Origin: Erinaceus europaeus
Taxonomy: Eukaryota; Chordata; Mammalia; Eulipotyphla; Erinaceidae
DNA: 64,000 bases
Assembly (NCBI RefSeq): GCF_950295315.1
Contig: NC_080181.1
Span: 186,001 to 250,000 of the forward strand
Direction of reading: 5' to 3'
Made by a program: the position numbers and the translations under genes. Shown here piece by piece: positions 31,334-44,864 of this stretch. Numbering within the stretch: position 1 is the stretch's first letter; each line of letters begins with the position of its first letter. The notes beneath the pieces are model-generated. The model worked only from the letters and a program-made list of their open reading frames with translations. It did not search any database and was not told the origin of the DNA.

Positions 31334-34310
31334 TATGGTGAAGGCTGGGGCTGTCTGGGGTCTGTGGGCATGAGAGCTGCTGCCTTACAATCTCTACAAG
31401 CCAGGTTTGAACCTGTCATCAATGAACACAGTGTAGGAGGTTTTTGAATTCTGGTCTCTTTCCAACTCATCTATTTCTCTTCTCGCCTTCTCTATCTCTA
31501 ACTCTCACATGCTCTCACACACTCTGTCTTCACTCATTAATATTTTACTTAGATTCTTATTTTACTGACAGGCCCAGATAGACAAAGAGAGTTACCAGAG
31601 CACTGCTGAGCTCTGGCTTGTTGTGTCGGCGATTTCACCTAGGCTACTGGAGCCTCAGTTTGTAAGTCTTTCTGACACAAGCCATATTCTGTCTCCTCAT
31701 TTCCATGCCAGTATCACTCAGAGTTTATAATAAAGATATACATACATGTATATATATACATATAGATTTATATATCTGTCATTTTTAGAATGTTCGACCT
31801 ATGTATTTGACCTTCTTTCAGAATTACCACATTTATAACAGCCTAGTTTTTTCTGAAATAATTGGCCATATAGTTGGAGCAGGATTCAATACAATTATAA
31901 ATAATAGAACATTCCAGTAGCATTTCTAATCGTGTTTCTATTAGCATCCTTATTGTAATTATCATGGCCCAGATCTTCCCTCCTTTTTCTAGTGTAAGCT
32001 TCAATACGTATGTGTTTGTTTTCTTTCTCCGGAAATCTTAATGTCCCTGGACCCTGAAGTGTTAGGGAATTTTTGAAGCAGCCCTCTGTTTCTCAGCAGA
32101 TGGTTTCTATGTTTCTGCTGTCATCAGGTCTTCTTGTGGTTTTTGTCTTTATTTATTTTTATTGTTTCAAGTCCTCCTAGATCATCCCCATTTATTTGCA
32201 TATTTATTTATTTAGTCAGGTATCACATGTGGCATCATTTCTTCTGCTTGAGAGATTTTCTCTTATAACTGAAGGGAACTTTTGATGCACAATACATTTC
32301 CTGGGGCAAATACTACACACATATGGTGAAGGCTTGGGTTGTCTGGGGTCTGTGGGCATTAGAGCTGCTGCGTGACAATCTCTACAACCCAGGTTTGAAC
32401 CTGTCATGAATGAACACAGCCTAGGGGGTTTTTGACTTCTGGTCTATTTCCAACTCTTCTATTTCTCTTCTCGCCATCTCTGTCTCTGACTCTCACAGGC
32501 TCTCTCTCACTCTGTCTGAACTCAGGAATATTTTACTTATATCCTTATTTTATTGACAGGCCCAGATATACAAAGAGAGTGGCCAGAGCACTGCTGAGCT
32601 CTGGCTGGTTTTGTTTGTGATTTCACCTAGGCTACTGGAGCCTCTGATTGGTAAGTCTCTCTGACTTAAGCCATATTCTGTCTCCTCATATCCATGGCAG
32701 TATCTCTCAGACTTTATAATAAAGATATACATCCATATACATATATAAATATACATATATATCTCTGTCATTTTTAGAATTGTCAACCTATGTAATTGAT
32801 CTTAATCAGAATTCACACATTTACAACAGGTTCCTTTTTCCCTACTAATTGGCCACATAGTTGGAGCAGGATTCAATACAATTATAAATAATAGAACCTT
32901 CCAGTAGCATTTCTAATAGCATTTCTATCAGCATCCTTATTTTAATTATCATAGTACAGAACTTGCCTCCTTTCTCTAGTGTAAGCTTCAATACATATGA
33001 GTTTCTTTTCATTCTCCCGAAATCTTAATTTCCCTGGACTCTGAAGGGTCTCGGAACTTTTGAAGCAGCCCTTGATTCTCAGCAGATGGTTTCTATGTTT
33101 CTGCTGTCATCAGGTCTTCTTGTGCTTTTTGTTTTTATTTTTCATTTGTTTCAAATCCTCCTAGATAACCCCCATTTATTTGCATATTTATTTATTTATT
33201 TACTTATTTGGTTCTATATTACATGAGGTGTCCATTCTTCTGCTTGATAGATTTTTCTCTTATAATTGAAGGGAAGTTTACACTCACAATACATATCCTG
33301 TCGTAAATACTACACACATATGGTGAAGGCTGGGGTTGTCTGGGGTCTGTGGACAGGAGACTGCTGCCCTACAATCTCGACAACCCAGGTTTGAACCTGT
33401 CATGTATGAACACAGAGTGGGAGCTTTTGGACTTCTGGTCTCTTTCCAACTCTTCTATTTCTCTTCTTGCCTTCTCTGTCTCTGACTCTCACAGGCTCTC
33501 ACTCACTCTGTCTGCACTCATTAATATTTTACTTTTATATTATTTGACTGACAGGCCCAGATATACAAAGCGAGTCACCAGGGCCCAGCTGAGCTCTGGA
33601 TTGTTTTGTTGGCGATTTCACCTAGGTTTCTGGAGCCTCAGCTTTGTAAGTCTCTCTGGCACAAGCCATACTCTGTCTCCTCATAGCCATGCCAGTATCC
33701 CTCATAGTTGATAATAAAGATACACATACATATATGTACATATACATACATATATATATATATATCAGACATTTTTAGAATTGTTGACCTTTTTATTTGA
33801 TCTGAATGCAGAATTACCGCATTTATAATAGCCTCCTTATTCATAAATAATTGGTCACATAGTTGGAGCAGGATTCACTACAATTATAAATTATAAACTT
33901 TCCAGGAGCATTTCCAATAGCCTTTCTATCAGTATCCTTATTGTAATTATCATAGCACAGAACTTGCCTCCATTTTCTAGTGTAAGCTTCAAATCATATG
34001 CGTTTCTTTTCATTCTCAGAATTCGTAATTTGCCTGGACCCTGTGTGTCAGGGAATTTTTGAAGCAGCCCTCTATTTCTCAGCAGACATTTTCTATATTT
34101 CTGCTGTCATCAGGTCTTCCTGTGGTGTTTGTTTTTATTTTTTATTTTTTTCAAATCCTCTTAGATCATTCCCATTTATTTGCATATTTATTTATTTATT
34201 TATTTCGTCCGGTATCACATGAGGGGTCATTTCTTCTGCCTGATAGATTTTCTCTTATAATTGAAGGGAACTTTTGACACACAATACATTTCCTTTTGCA
34301 GATACTACAC
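31334..34310 (+). repeat. B-C-A subrepeat triplet at U5/U6 junction
   Basis: B 31334-32321 (one T longer than other B copies, near 31851), C 32322-33318, A 33319-34310. The TTTA tract of C contains one TTTAC variant near 33203. Confidence 0.9.
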
Positions 34311-34577
34311 ACTACTACAACTGCTACTGCACTGTTTTTGACAGTGACATCCAATGCACAATGGATTAGTATTGCATGGCTCTAGAGAATGTTCACTATT
34401 TAACCTACAATGTTTTTAACCTCACAAATATTTATTCTGTTCTTTCTTGGGGGATGAATGGTTTACAGTCAACAGTTCCATATAATAGTGGGCACGGGGG
34501 GGTAATTTTTCCCACTACCCCTGTATTTCTGTACATCCTTTGTAACTTTCTTATTGAGGAGAAGCAAACAGTCATAA

Positions 34578-34698
34578 ATTGAGAGAGCAGGGCCCAAGCA
34601 GGAAGAGAGACAGAGAGACATCTGCAGCTCTGATTTGTCACTAGCCCAGCTTTTCCCTAGCTGGGTAAGTGTGACCAGGGGCTCAAAACAGGGTCCTG
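34578..34698 (-). mobile_element. SINE fossil, U6
   Basis: Orthologous position to the U1 copy. Confidence 0.5.
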
Positions 34699-34922
34699 GG
34701 ATTCCACATAGTTCCCTGGCAGCTCCACCAGCTGTTCCTCCAACCCATGCTCCCTTCGTTGTCCATGTAACTATCAATCTGCTCTAGGCATTTCTCACCT
34801 TCATATGCCAGAAACTTAACACTTCTCCCTTCCACCCATGAAACTTTGACCTTTTGCTAGGGTGCAAAACAGCAACTCCAATCCAAGTTATTTTCGGGAC
34901 AAGTGTGTACGTCTCTGTGGGA

Positions 34923-34924
<2 letters not shown>

Positions 34925-34972
<48 letters not shown>
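34925..34972. repeat. TG microsatellite 1, U6 (48 bp)
   Basis: Pure GT tract. Confidence 0.95.
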
Positions 34973-34974
<2 letters not shown>

Positions 34975-35252
34975 GTGTGCATAAGTGTGTTTCAGTTAAG
35001 ATTACCGCTGTTGTTTCTTTATTCCTGACACAGGGACTTAGGAACTGGGTTGTGTTATGACAAAGGAAGTTTCCACTGCACAAGTGGTTTTTCAAGTATG
35101 AATTGGCACATTGGATTGTGGACTCTGTTGTGCATTCTCCCAGGTGGTCCTCAGATGGGTTCTTTCCTTTGCTATTCCCATGCTGTGTGTAATTTTCTGG
35201 GTAGACTCAAAGAGGAGTGGCATGGGGAGCTCAGCTGCATTCTGCTGTATGT

Positions 35253-35267
35253 CCACAAGGTGGCGGC
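35253..35267 (+). promoter_or_regulatory. CTCF-type motif 1, U6
   Basis: Core identical to U1. Confidence 0.8.
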
Positions 35268-35499
35268 AAAGACCATAGTTGAGTGTAGTGATTCTGTGGA
35301 ATGAGGAGAACTCTAGGAATTGTGGCCCGTGGACAGCAGGGTTGAAATTGACGTAGAGTGCCCTAGACATCTGTTCTTTCCTGTGGGGTGGGGGGATCCC
35401 CCATTTGGCTTTGCAAGTGGAAGGGATTTCTCTCTTTGCCTGGGATGACTCTACTGGGAGCTTGTGAATCCCTGTGCTCAGCTGCATTCTGCTGGGTGT

Positions 35500-35514
35500 C
35501 CACAAGAGGGCAGC
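35500..35514 (+). promoter_or_regulatory. CTCF-type motif 2, U6
   Basis: Core identical to U1; spacing 247 bp. Confidence 0.85.
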
Positions 35515-35714
35515 ACCAGGGCGGGACTAAGGCTCCATGGGGCAAGTGCCCTGAGGCACTGGGCTAGGAGAGTGGCGACAGTGTTTCTGGGTGTGCCCCA
35601 AGAGCATGGCCAGCCTAGCGCAGGCAGGCAGTGTCCTAAGGACGGGCCCAGACAGGAGCTATGGGGGTCGTGTTTGCAGAAACAGGGCCTTCAGAGGATG
35701 GCAGAAAGTCCCCG

Positions 35715-36451
35715 GGGGCGGGCCTCAGAGCCCGTGCCCAATGAGCCTGAGGGGAGGGCCCAGTGGGTATTCATAGAGACAGCTGGCCAATCAGAGAGGA
35801 GGAACGTCACCCTCAGGGGCGTGAAGCAAGAGCTGGCCAATGAGAACAGAGGAGGAGTTGTGTGGGCGGGCCTCAGAGAGCAGCCCACCAATGAGAGCCT
35901 GGGTGCTGGCTCTGGGTGGGCGTACCCCTGGAGGTCAGCCAATCAGGGTCCAGCGGAAGTGCCTGGGGGGCGGGCCCTCGGGAGGCTGTCCAATGAGCGC
36001 CTGGGGCGGGCCTCGTGGGCGGAGCCCAGCAGGCTGGCCAATCATGGGGCAAGGGCGGTGACCTTCCTGGGCGTGCCTTAGGAACTGGCCTATCAGAGGG
36101 CGCCCCTCAGACAGCAGCCCGCCAATGGGAGCCAAGAGAAGGCTGGCTGGGGGCGTGTCCCTGGAACACCAGGCCAATCAGAGTCGAGCGTAAGTGGCTG
36201 GTGGGCGGGCCTTCCGGAGGCTGCCCAATCAGCGTGCTGCAGGGCCGTGTGGGCGGTGCTCAAGGCCGCTGGCCAATCACTGACTAGGGGCCCGGACCCT
36301 CCTGGGCGTGTACAAGCACACTGGCCAATGAGATTGCTGGTGGGGTTCTGGGCGTGGCCTAGGCCTCTGGCCTATCAGAGCCTGGCTGGGGCCCTGTGGG
36401 CGGGCCTTCTGAAGGAATCCCACCAATGGGAGCTCAGAGCTGGCCTTAAAA
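35715..36451 (+). promoter_or_regulatory. Phased CCAAT/GC-box island, U6
   Basis: All CCAAT boxes kept; the last one has the ACCAAT context shared by U6-U9 instead of GCCAAT. TTGTGTGGGCGG near 35858 is another CpG loss. TATA-like box 36446-36451. Confidence 0.75.
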
Positions 36452-36566
36452 GGCTGGGCGTGCTTCCAGGAAATGCGAAGCAGGGTTCAGCCCAGGGCCC
36501 TGCCTTGCAGAAGCTGTCCAGTGCGCATGTGTATAACTCCGTTTGTGCCTGTGCCTCTGTGGATTT

Positions 36567-36586
36567 GTGTGTGTGTGTGTGTGTGT
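36567..36586. repeat. TG microsatellite 2, U6 (20 bp)
   Basis: Contracted form shared with U7 and U8. Confidence 0.9.
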
Positions 36587-37033
36587 CTGAGGGAGGGAGA
36601 GAGAGAGAGAACAACAGAATCACTGTGGCACAGGTGATTTTGTGCAAAACACTTGGCACATTCTGATTTACAGCTCAATATTGACACCAGGGCAGCTCTC
36701 CTTGGCCCTTGGTCACTTTTCTTCTTTTCAGATGTAAAGACACTGAAGAGGGAGAGGTTTTTGCCCTGAGGCTTGCACTGGGAACTAGCAGCTGCCCTGT
36801 TTGTGTTGCCAGACTAGGAAACCTGTGGTGCCTGTCCATGTGGAGAGTCTCCTGGATGACTTCCTTCTCGAGCCTTTTTCGCTCGGTCCCGTTGGAGCTG
36901 CATATAGCTAATGATTTGGAGATTTTATTCCTTTGGACAATTCTTTTCCTGATGCAAAGTTTCTCTCCAGGTTTTAGCAACCAATTGTGTGAATGTCACA
37001 TCGAATCCATTGTAGAAAATGACTACATCAGTG

Positions 37034-37086
37034 TCTCTCTCTCTCTTTCTCTCTCTCTCTCTATCTCTCTCTCTATATATATATAT
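37034..37086. repeat. TC/TA microsatellite, U6
   Basis: Same organisation. Confidence 0.9.
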
Positions 37087-38400
37087 GTATGTAACATGTA
37101 GAGGTCTGAAAATATTTTTTAGCTAGAGACCTGCACAGCTCTGGATTAGGGTAGCAATGTGGATACACCTGGCCCTTCTGAGCCACAGTCATGAGAGACA
37201 TCTCACAGAGCCATATCGTATATCACTCTACAAATCTCTCTCAGCACAAACTACCACTGCCAAATCATCTACTTCCCTCTTGCTCCTTTTGTCCACCGAG
37301 TCTTATCCCAAAACTGTAAATCAAAGAAGAAATAGACATAGTGCAGTTCCCTGCACACAGGACAGGCTGAGGCTGGACCAGGGAGATGCAATACGCCAGC
37401 CTGCATCTTGGCTGGAGGATCACTATGCTTACTTCGAATTTGGAGAGGCGAGGGCAGTTTTGGAGAGTGGGCTGCCGGCCAAGGGTTGCTTCTCAGAGTG
37501 GCTAAGACCTAGATGTTCTAAGTGTTACCTTTCCTCACAAACATAAAATAGCAATGCCACTTGTAAGAAGTATGCATGGGCATGGAGGGTTTGTCTTCAG
37601 TGCTCTGGCACTGATCAACACAGGGCCAGAATTTCAGTCCTTGTCTGTCTCTGTCATTCTGTCTCTCTGACTGTCTCTACGTGCCTTCTTCACTGGGCCC
37701 TTACTGGAAGTCACTGCATGCATCGTGAACTCAGCCTTCCTGGTGTTGAAATTTTCCTTTCTTTGCCCTTTGGATTATTTAGTCTCCTGCACATGGTGTA
37801 GTACAGAGGGGAACTGCGGAGACAGCGTTGCTGCTGCAGGTTCCAGGCATATGTCCATCTCCAGCTGCAGCTGTCCAGGCCCTCTGTGCTTGACTGCCAT
37901 TCTCCAGGGCCCTGAGGCTGACACTCAGCCTCAATGCAGCCCTCCTCACCTTCCTGCACAGCATCCTTGTCCTTATTCCATGAGAGCCCCGGTCAAGGGA
38001 AGTGAAACTCGATCCCCCTGGCACACACACTGTGCTTTCCCTCTATTAAGCCAAATGGAAAGGATCTGTGGTACTGATGGCCACACCAGTGTCCAGATTT
38101 CCCATGCAAAACGGAAGCTTCCAGTGTTCAGAAAGAGGGTGTTTTGATGGCTGTGAAATGTCTTTTCCAAGTGCCTCATGGTGTTTCAAATCCCTTTGAA
38201 ACCTGAAGTTCTTTCTTGTATCTAGGGAATATTTTCACCACTGGCCAGAAGGGCCGCCCAACTAGGAGCACAGCTATCCAGGGGTCAGGAGGTCTTCCAG
38301 CCTGCTAGCTCCTGGAGGGATTCCTGAGTATGTCCTCAGGGCCCAAGTGTAAAAGGTGTTTCCAATTGCCTTGATTAGCAGCAGCCAGGCCCTCAGGTGA

Positions 38401-38460
38401 GGGGCGGGGCTGTGATCTTGACTGGAAGCCCCTAATTTGGCCAATGGAGGCATCCATCTT
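38401..38460 (+). promoter_or_regulatory. Small GC-box/CCAAT module, U6
   Basis: CCAAT at 38441. Confidence 0.4.
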
Positions 38461-39059
38461 TTTTTGTCTGTCCATAGCAAGGGCCCGGGGAGTTTGTGCT
38501 TCCTGCAAACAGAGCGACATTGTATGGGACACTCATGCAAGCCTACTTCTGGGAATCTCTCAGAGTGTGATGTGTGGACACCAGGAAGCATGAGCAGGGA
38601 TGTGAGGCCACAGGAGCAATTGCCTTAGCCGGACCCAAAGGGTAGGTGTAAGGGGCCGGATTCATCCACTATTGTTTGGTTCAACACACTTCCCATCTAT
38701 GTGGAAACACAGCCCTTTCTGGGTACTTTCTGGGCTTGTAATCTGCTGCCCTGAGCAGTGGACTGAGAGCCTGGAGGCTGAGTAGGCAGCCAAACGTGAC
38801 TGGACAGGCTCAAGCCCCTGAATTCTGAGGGGTGCCCCAGCTTCCCCCATTGGCAGTGTTTGGATCATAGTGAGGCATGGCATTGATTCGGAACTCAGGA
38901 GAGTGAGACATGAGAGTCCCTTTGCATATGCATTCTTGCTTAGCCACAATCTGGGCTAGCTGGCTTGCCCTGACCAGATAGGTTCTCTGTACATAAGTTG
39001 CAGGAGAGGCTGGCTCCCTTGCCACCCATGCTCTGAGACTACTACAGGTGATCTCTGAG

Positions 39060-39114
39060 CACACACAGACACACACAAACAGACAGACACACACACACAC
39101 ACACACACACACAC
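39060..39114. repeat. CA microsatellite, U6
   Basis: CA tract before subrepeat B. Confidence 0.95.
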
Positions 39115-39140
39115 ATTACTGTCAGGTTGCTAGTAGAGCC

Positions 39141-42100
39141 TATGGTGAAGGCTGGGGCTGTCTGGGGTCTGTGGGCATGAGAGCTGCTGCCTTACAATCT
39201 CTACAAGCCAGGTTTGAACCTGTCATCAATGAACACAGTGTAGGAGGTTTTTGAATTCTGGTCTCTTTCCAACTCATCTATTTCTCTTCTCGCCTTCTCT
39301 ATCTCTAACTCTCACATGCTCTCACACACTCTGTCTTCACTCATTAATATTTTACTTAGATTCTTATTTTACTGACAGGCCCAGATAGACAAAGAGAGTT
39401 ACCAGAGCACTGCTGAGCTCTGGCTTGTTGTGTTGGCGATTTCACCTAGGCTACTGGAGCCTCAGTTTGTAAGTCTTTCTGACACAAGCCATATTCTGTC
39501 TCCTCATTTCCATGCCAGTATCACTCAGAGTTTATAATAAAGATATACATACATGTATATATGTACATATAGATTTATATATCTGTCATTTTTAGAATGT
39601 TCGACCTATGTATTTGACCTTCTTTCAGAATTACCACATTTATAACAGCCTAGTTTTTCTGAAATAATTGGCCATATAGTTGGAGCAGGATTCAATACAA
39701 TTATAAATAATAGAACCTTCCAGTAGCATTTCTAATCGTGTTTCTATTAGCATCCTTATTGTAATTATCATGGCCCAGATCTTCCCTCCTTTTTCTAGTG
39801 TAAGCTTCAATACGTATGTGTTTGTTTTCTTTCTCCGGAAATCTTAATGTCCCTGGACCCTGAAGTGTTAGGGAATTTTTGAAGCAGCCCTCTGTTTCTC
39901 AGCAGATGGTTTCTATGTTTCTGCTGTCATCAGGTCTTCTTGTGGTTTTTGTCTTTATTTATTTTTATTGTTTCAAGTCCTCCTAGATCATCCCCATTTA
40001 TTTGCATATTTATTTATTTAGTCAGGTATCACATGTGGCATCATTTCTTCTGCTTGAGAGATTTTCTCTTATAACTGAAGGGAACTTTTGATGCACAATA
40101 CATTTCCTGGGGCAAATACTACACACATATGGTGAAGGCTTGGGTTGTCTGGGGTCTGTGGGCATTAGAGCTGCTGCGTGACAATCTCTACAACCCAGGT
40201 TTGAACCTGTCATGAATGAACACAGCCTAGGGGGTTTTTGACTTCTGGTCTATTTCCAACTCTTCTATTTCTCTTCTCGCCATCTCTGTCTCTGACTCTC
40301 ACAGGCTCTCTCTCACTCTGTCTGAACTCAGGAATATTTTACTTATATCCTTATTTTATTGACAGGCCCAGATATACAAAGAGAGTGGCCAGAGCACTGC
40401 TGAGCTCTGGCTGGTTTTGTTTGTGATTTCACCTAGGCTACTGGAGCCTCTGATTGGTAAGTCTCTCTGACTTAAGCCATATTCTGTCTCCTCATATCCA
40501 TGGCAGTATCTCTCAGACTTTATAATAAAGATATACATCCATATACATATATAAATATACATATATATCTCTGTCATTTTTAGAATTGTCAACCTATGTA
40601 ATTGATCTTAATCAAAATTCACACATTTACAACAGGTTCCTTTTTCCCTACTAATTGGCCACATAGTTGGAGCAGGATTCAATACAATTATAAATAATAG
40701 AACCTTCCAGTAGCATTTCTAATAGCATTTCTATCAGCATCCTTATTTTAATTATCATAGTACAGAACTTGCCTCCTTTCTCTAGTGTAAGCTTCAATAC
40801 ATATGAGTTTCTTTTCATTCTCCCGAAATCTTAATTTCCCTGGACTCTGAAGGGTCTCGGAACTTTTGAAGCAGCCCTTGATTCACAGCAGATGGTTTCT
40901 ATGTTTCTGCTGTCATCAGGTCTTCTTGTGCTTTTTGTTTTTATTTTTCATTTGTTTCAAATCCTCCTAGATAACCCCCATTTACTTGCATATTTATTTA
41001 TTTGGTTCTATATTACATGAGGGGTCCATTCTTCTGCTTGATAGATTTTTCTCTTATAATTGAAGGGAAGTTTACACTCACAATACATATCCTGTCGTAA
41101 ATACTACACACATATGGTGAAGGCTGGGGTTGTCTGGGGTCTGTGGACAGGAGATTGATGCCTTACAATCTCGACAACCCAGGTTTGAACCTGTCATGTA
41201 TGAACACAGAGTGGGAGCTTTTGGACTTCTGGTCTCTTTCCAACTCTTCTATTTCTCTTCTTGCCTTCTCTGTCTCTGACTCTCACAGGCTCTCACTCAC
41301 TCTGTCTGCACTCATTAATATTTTACTTTTATATTATTTGACTGACAGGCCCAGATATACAAAGCGAGTCACCAGGCCCCGGCTGAGCTCTGGATTGTTT
41401 TGTTGGCGATTTCACCTAGGTTTCTGGAGCCTCAGCTTTGTAAGTCTCTCTGGCACAAGCCATACTCTGTCTCCTCATAGCCATGCCAGTATCCCTCATA
41501 GTTGATAATAAAGATACACATACATATATGTACATATACATATATATATATATCAGACATTTTTAGAATTGTTGACCTTTTTATTTGATCTGAATGCAGA
41601 ATTACCGCATTTATAATAGCCTCCTTATTCATAAATAATTGGTCACATAGTTGGAGCAGGATTCACTACAATTATAAATTATAAACTTTCCAGGAGCATT
41701 TCCAATAGCCTTTCTATCAGTATCCTTATTGTAATTATCATAGCACAGAACTTGCCTCCATTTTCTAGTGTAAGCTTCAAATCGTATGCGTTTCTTTTCA
41801 TTCTCAGAATTCGTAATTTGCCTGGACCCTGTGTGTCAGGGAATTTTTGAAGCAGCCCTCTATTTCTCAGCAGACGTTTTCTATATTTCTGCTGTCATCA
41901 GGACTTCCTGTGGTGTTTGTTTTTATTTTTTATTTTTTTCAAATCCTCTTAGATCATTCCCATTTATTTGCATATTTATTTATTTATTTATTTTGTCCGA
42001 TATCACATGAGGGGTCATTTCTTCTGCCTGATAGATTTTCTCTTATAATTGAAGGGAACTTTTGACACACAATACATTTCCTTTTGCAGATACTACACAC
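39141..42100 (+). repeat. B-C-A subrepeat triplet at U6/U7 junction
   Basis: B 39141-40127, C 40128-41112 (985 bp, shortest C because its TTTA tract has contracted), A 41113-42100. Confidence 0.9.
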
Positions 42101-42365
42101 TACTACAACTGCTACTGCACTGTTTTTGACAGTGACATCCAATGCACAATGGATTAGTATTGCATGGCGCTAGAGAATGTTCACTATTTAACCTACAATG
42201 TTTTTAACCTCACAAATATTTATTCTGTTCTTTCTTGGGGGATGAATGGTTTACAGTCAACAGTTCCATATAATAGTGGGCACGGGGGGGTAATTTTTCC
42301 CACTACCCCTGTATTTCTGTACATCCTTTGTAACTTTCTTATTGAGGAGAAGCAAACAGTCATAA

Positions 42366-42486
42366 ATTGAGAGAGCAGGGCCCAAGCAGGAAGAGAGACA
42401 GAGAGACATCTGCAGCTCTGATTTGTCACTAGCCCAGCTTTACCCTAGCTGGGTAAGTGTGACCAGGGGCTCAAAACAGGGTCCTG
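42366..42486 (-). mobile_element. SINE fossil, U7
   Basis: Orthologous position; has TTTACCCTAG where most copies have TTTTCCCTAG. Confidence 0.5.
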
Positions 42487-42710
42487 GGATTCCACATAGT
42501 TCCCTGGCAGCTCCACCAGCTGTTCCTCCAACCCATGCTCCCTTCATTGTCCATGTAACTATCGATCTGCTCTAGGCATTTCTCACCTTCATATGCCAGA
42601 CACTTAACACTTCTCCCTTCCACCCATGAAACTTTGACCTTTTGCTAGGGTGCAAAACAGCAACTCCAATCCAAGTTATTTTTGGGACAAGTGTGTACGT
42701 CTCTGTGGGA

Positions 42711-42712
<2 letters not shown>

Positions 42713-42750
<38 letters not shown>
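42713..42750. repeat. TG microsatellite 1, U7 (38 bp)
   Basis: One GT unit longer than in its near-twin U8. Confidence 0.95.
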
Positions 42751-42752
<2 letters not shown>

Positions 42753-43030
42753 GTGTGCATAAGTGTGTTTCAGTTAAGATTACCGCTGTTGTTTCTTTAT
42801 TCCTGACACAGGGACTTAGGAACTGGGTTGTGTTATGACAAAGGAAGTTTCCACTGCACAAGTGGTTTTTCAAGTATGAATTGGCACATTGGATTGTGGA
42901 CTCTGTTGTGCATTCTCCCAGGTGGTCCTCAGATGGGTTCTTTCCTTTGCTATTCCCATGCTGTGTGTAATTTTCTGGGTAGACTCAAAGAGGAGTGGCA
43001 TGGGGAGCTCAGCTGCATTCTGCTGTATGT

Positions 43031-43045
43031 CCACAAGGTGGCGGC
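43031..43045 (+). promoter_or_regulatory. CTCF-type motif 1, U7
   Basis: Core identical to U1. Confidence 0.8.
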
Positions 43046-43277
43046 AAAGACCATAGTTGAGTGTAGTGATTCTGTGGAATGAGGAGAACTCTAGGAATTG
43101 TGGCCCGTGGACAGCAGGGTTGAAATTGACGTAGAGTGCCCTAGACATCTGTTCTTTCCTGTGGGGTGGGGGGATCCCCCATTTGGCTTTGCAAGTGGAA
43201 GGGGTTTCTCTCTTTGCCTGGGATGACTCTACTGGGAGCTTGTGAATCCCTGTGCTCAGCTGCATTCTGCTGGGTGT

Positions 43278-43292
43278 CCACAAGAGGGCAGC
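43278..43292 (+). promoter_or_regulatory. CTCF-type motif 2, U7
   Basis: Core identical; followed by GGGCTGGAC, a CpG-removing change just outside the core. Confidence 0.85.
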
Positions 43293-43492
43293 ACCAGGGC
43301 TGGACTAAGGCTCCATGGGGCAAGTGCCCTGAGGCACTGGGCTAGGAGAGTGGCGACAGTGTTTCTGGGTGTGCCCCAAGAGCATGGCCAGCGTAGCGCA
43401 GGCAGGCAGTGTCCTAAGGACGGGCCCAGACAGGAGCTGTGGGGGTCGTGTTTGCAGAAACAGGGCCTTCAGAGGATGGCAGAAAGTCCCCG

Positions 43493-44229
43493 GGGGCGGG
43501 CCTCAGAGCCCGTGCCCAATGAGCCTGAGGGGAGGGCCCAGTGGGTATTCATAGAGACAGCTGGCCAATCAGAGAGGAGGAACGTCACCCTCAGGGGCGT
43601 GAAGCAAGAGCTGGCCAATGAGAACAGAGGAGGAGGTGCGTGGGCGGGCCTCAGAGAGCAGCCCACCAATGAGAGCCTGGGTGCTGGCTCTGGGTGGGCG
43701 TACCCCTGGAGGTCAGCCAATCAGGGTCCAGCGGAAGTGCCTGGGGGGCGGGCCCTCGTGAGGCTGTCCAATGAGCGCCTGGGGCGGGCCTCGTGGGCGG
43801 AGCCCAGGAGGCTGGCCAATCATGGGGCAAGGGCGGTGACCTTCCTGGGCGTGCCTTAGGAACTGGCCTATCAGAGGGCGCCCCTCAGACAGCAGCCCGC
43901 CAATGGGAGCCAAGAGAAGGCTGGCTGGGGGCGTGTCCCTGGGACACCAGGCCAATCAGAGTCGAGCGGAAGTGGCTGGTGGGCGGGCCTTCCGGAGGCT
44001 GCCCAATCAGCGTGCTGCAGGGCCGTGTGGGCGGTGCTCAAGGCCGCTGGCCAATCACTGACTAGGGGCCCGGACCCTCCTGGGCGTGTCCAAGCACACT
44101 GGCCAATGAGATTGCTGGTGGGGTTCTGGGCGTGGCCTAGGCCTCTGGCCTATCAGAGCCTGGCTGGCGCCCTGTGGGCGGGCCTTCTGAAGGAATCCCA
44201 CCAATGGGAGCTCAGAGCTGGCCTTAAAA
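43493..44229 (+). promoter_or_regulatory. Phased CCAAT/GC-box island, U7
   Basis: All CCAAT boxes kept; CCCTCGTGAGG near 43754 is private. TATA-like box 44224-44229. Confidence 0.75.
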
Positions 44230-44344
44230 GGCTGGGCGTGCTTCCAGGAAATGCGAAGCAGGGTTCAGCCCAGGGCCCTGCCTTGCAGAAGCTGTCCAGT
44301 GCGCATGTGTATAACTCCGTTTGTGCCTGTGCCTCTGTGGATTT

Positions 44345-44364
44345 GTGTGTGTGTGTGTGTGTGT
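44345..44364. repeat. TG microsatellite 2, U7 (20 bp)
   Basis: Contracted form. Confidence 0.9.
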
Positions 44365-44811
44365 CTGAGGGAGGGAGAGAGAGAGAGAACAACAGAATCA
44401 CTGTGGCACAGGTGATTTTGTGCAAAACACTTGGCACATTCTGATTTACAGCTCAATATTGACACCAGGGCAGCTCTCCTTGGCCCTTGGTCACTTTTCT
44501 TCTTTTCAGATGTAAAGACACTGAAGAGGGAGAGGTTTTTGCCCTGAGGCTTGCACTGGGAACTAGCAGCTGCCCTGTTTGTGTTGCCAGACTAGGAAAC
44601 CTGTGGTGCCTGTCCATGTGGAGAGTCTCCTGGATGACTTCCTTCACGAGCCTTTTTCGCTCGGTCCCGTTGGAGCTGCATATAGCTAATGATTTGGAGA
44701 TTTTATTCCTTTGGACAATTCTTTTCCTGATGCAAAGTTTCTCTCCAGGTTTTAGCAACCAATTGTGTGAATGTCACATCGAATCCATTGTAGAAAATGA
44801 CTACATCAGTG

Positions 44812-44864
44812 TCTCTCTCTCTCTTTCTCTCTCTCTCTCTATCTCTCTCTCTATATATATATAT
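44812..44864. repeat. TC/TA microsatellite, U7
   Basis: Same length as U6. Confidence 0.9.

Larger units (their letters stand above)
25566..33375 (+). repeat. Macrosatellite monomer U5 (7810 bp)
   Basis: Complete copy, closest to U4: both have the TGGG change in the first GC box, TTCTAGGAATC near 30746 and ACTACTTCAGG near 31237. The TA tract of subrepeat A is interrupted and shorter. Confidence 0.96.
33376..41169 (+). repeat. Macrosatellite monomer U6 (7794 bp)
   Basis: Complete copy and first member of the U6-U9 cluster. It shares with U7-U9 the base order CAGATTTCCCATGC near 38094 and GGAAGCATGAGCAGG near 38584 (U1-U5 read GGACACCATGATCAGG). The second TG tract is reduced to 20 bp and the TTTA tract of subrepeat C to its shortest form. 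Confidence 0.96.
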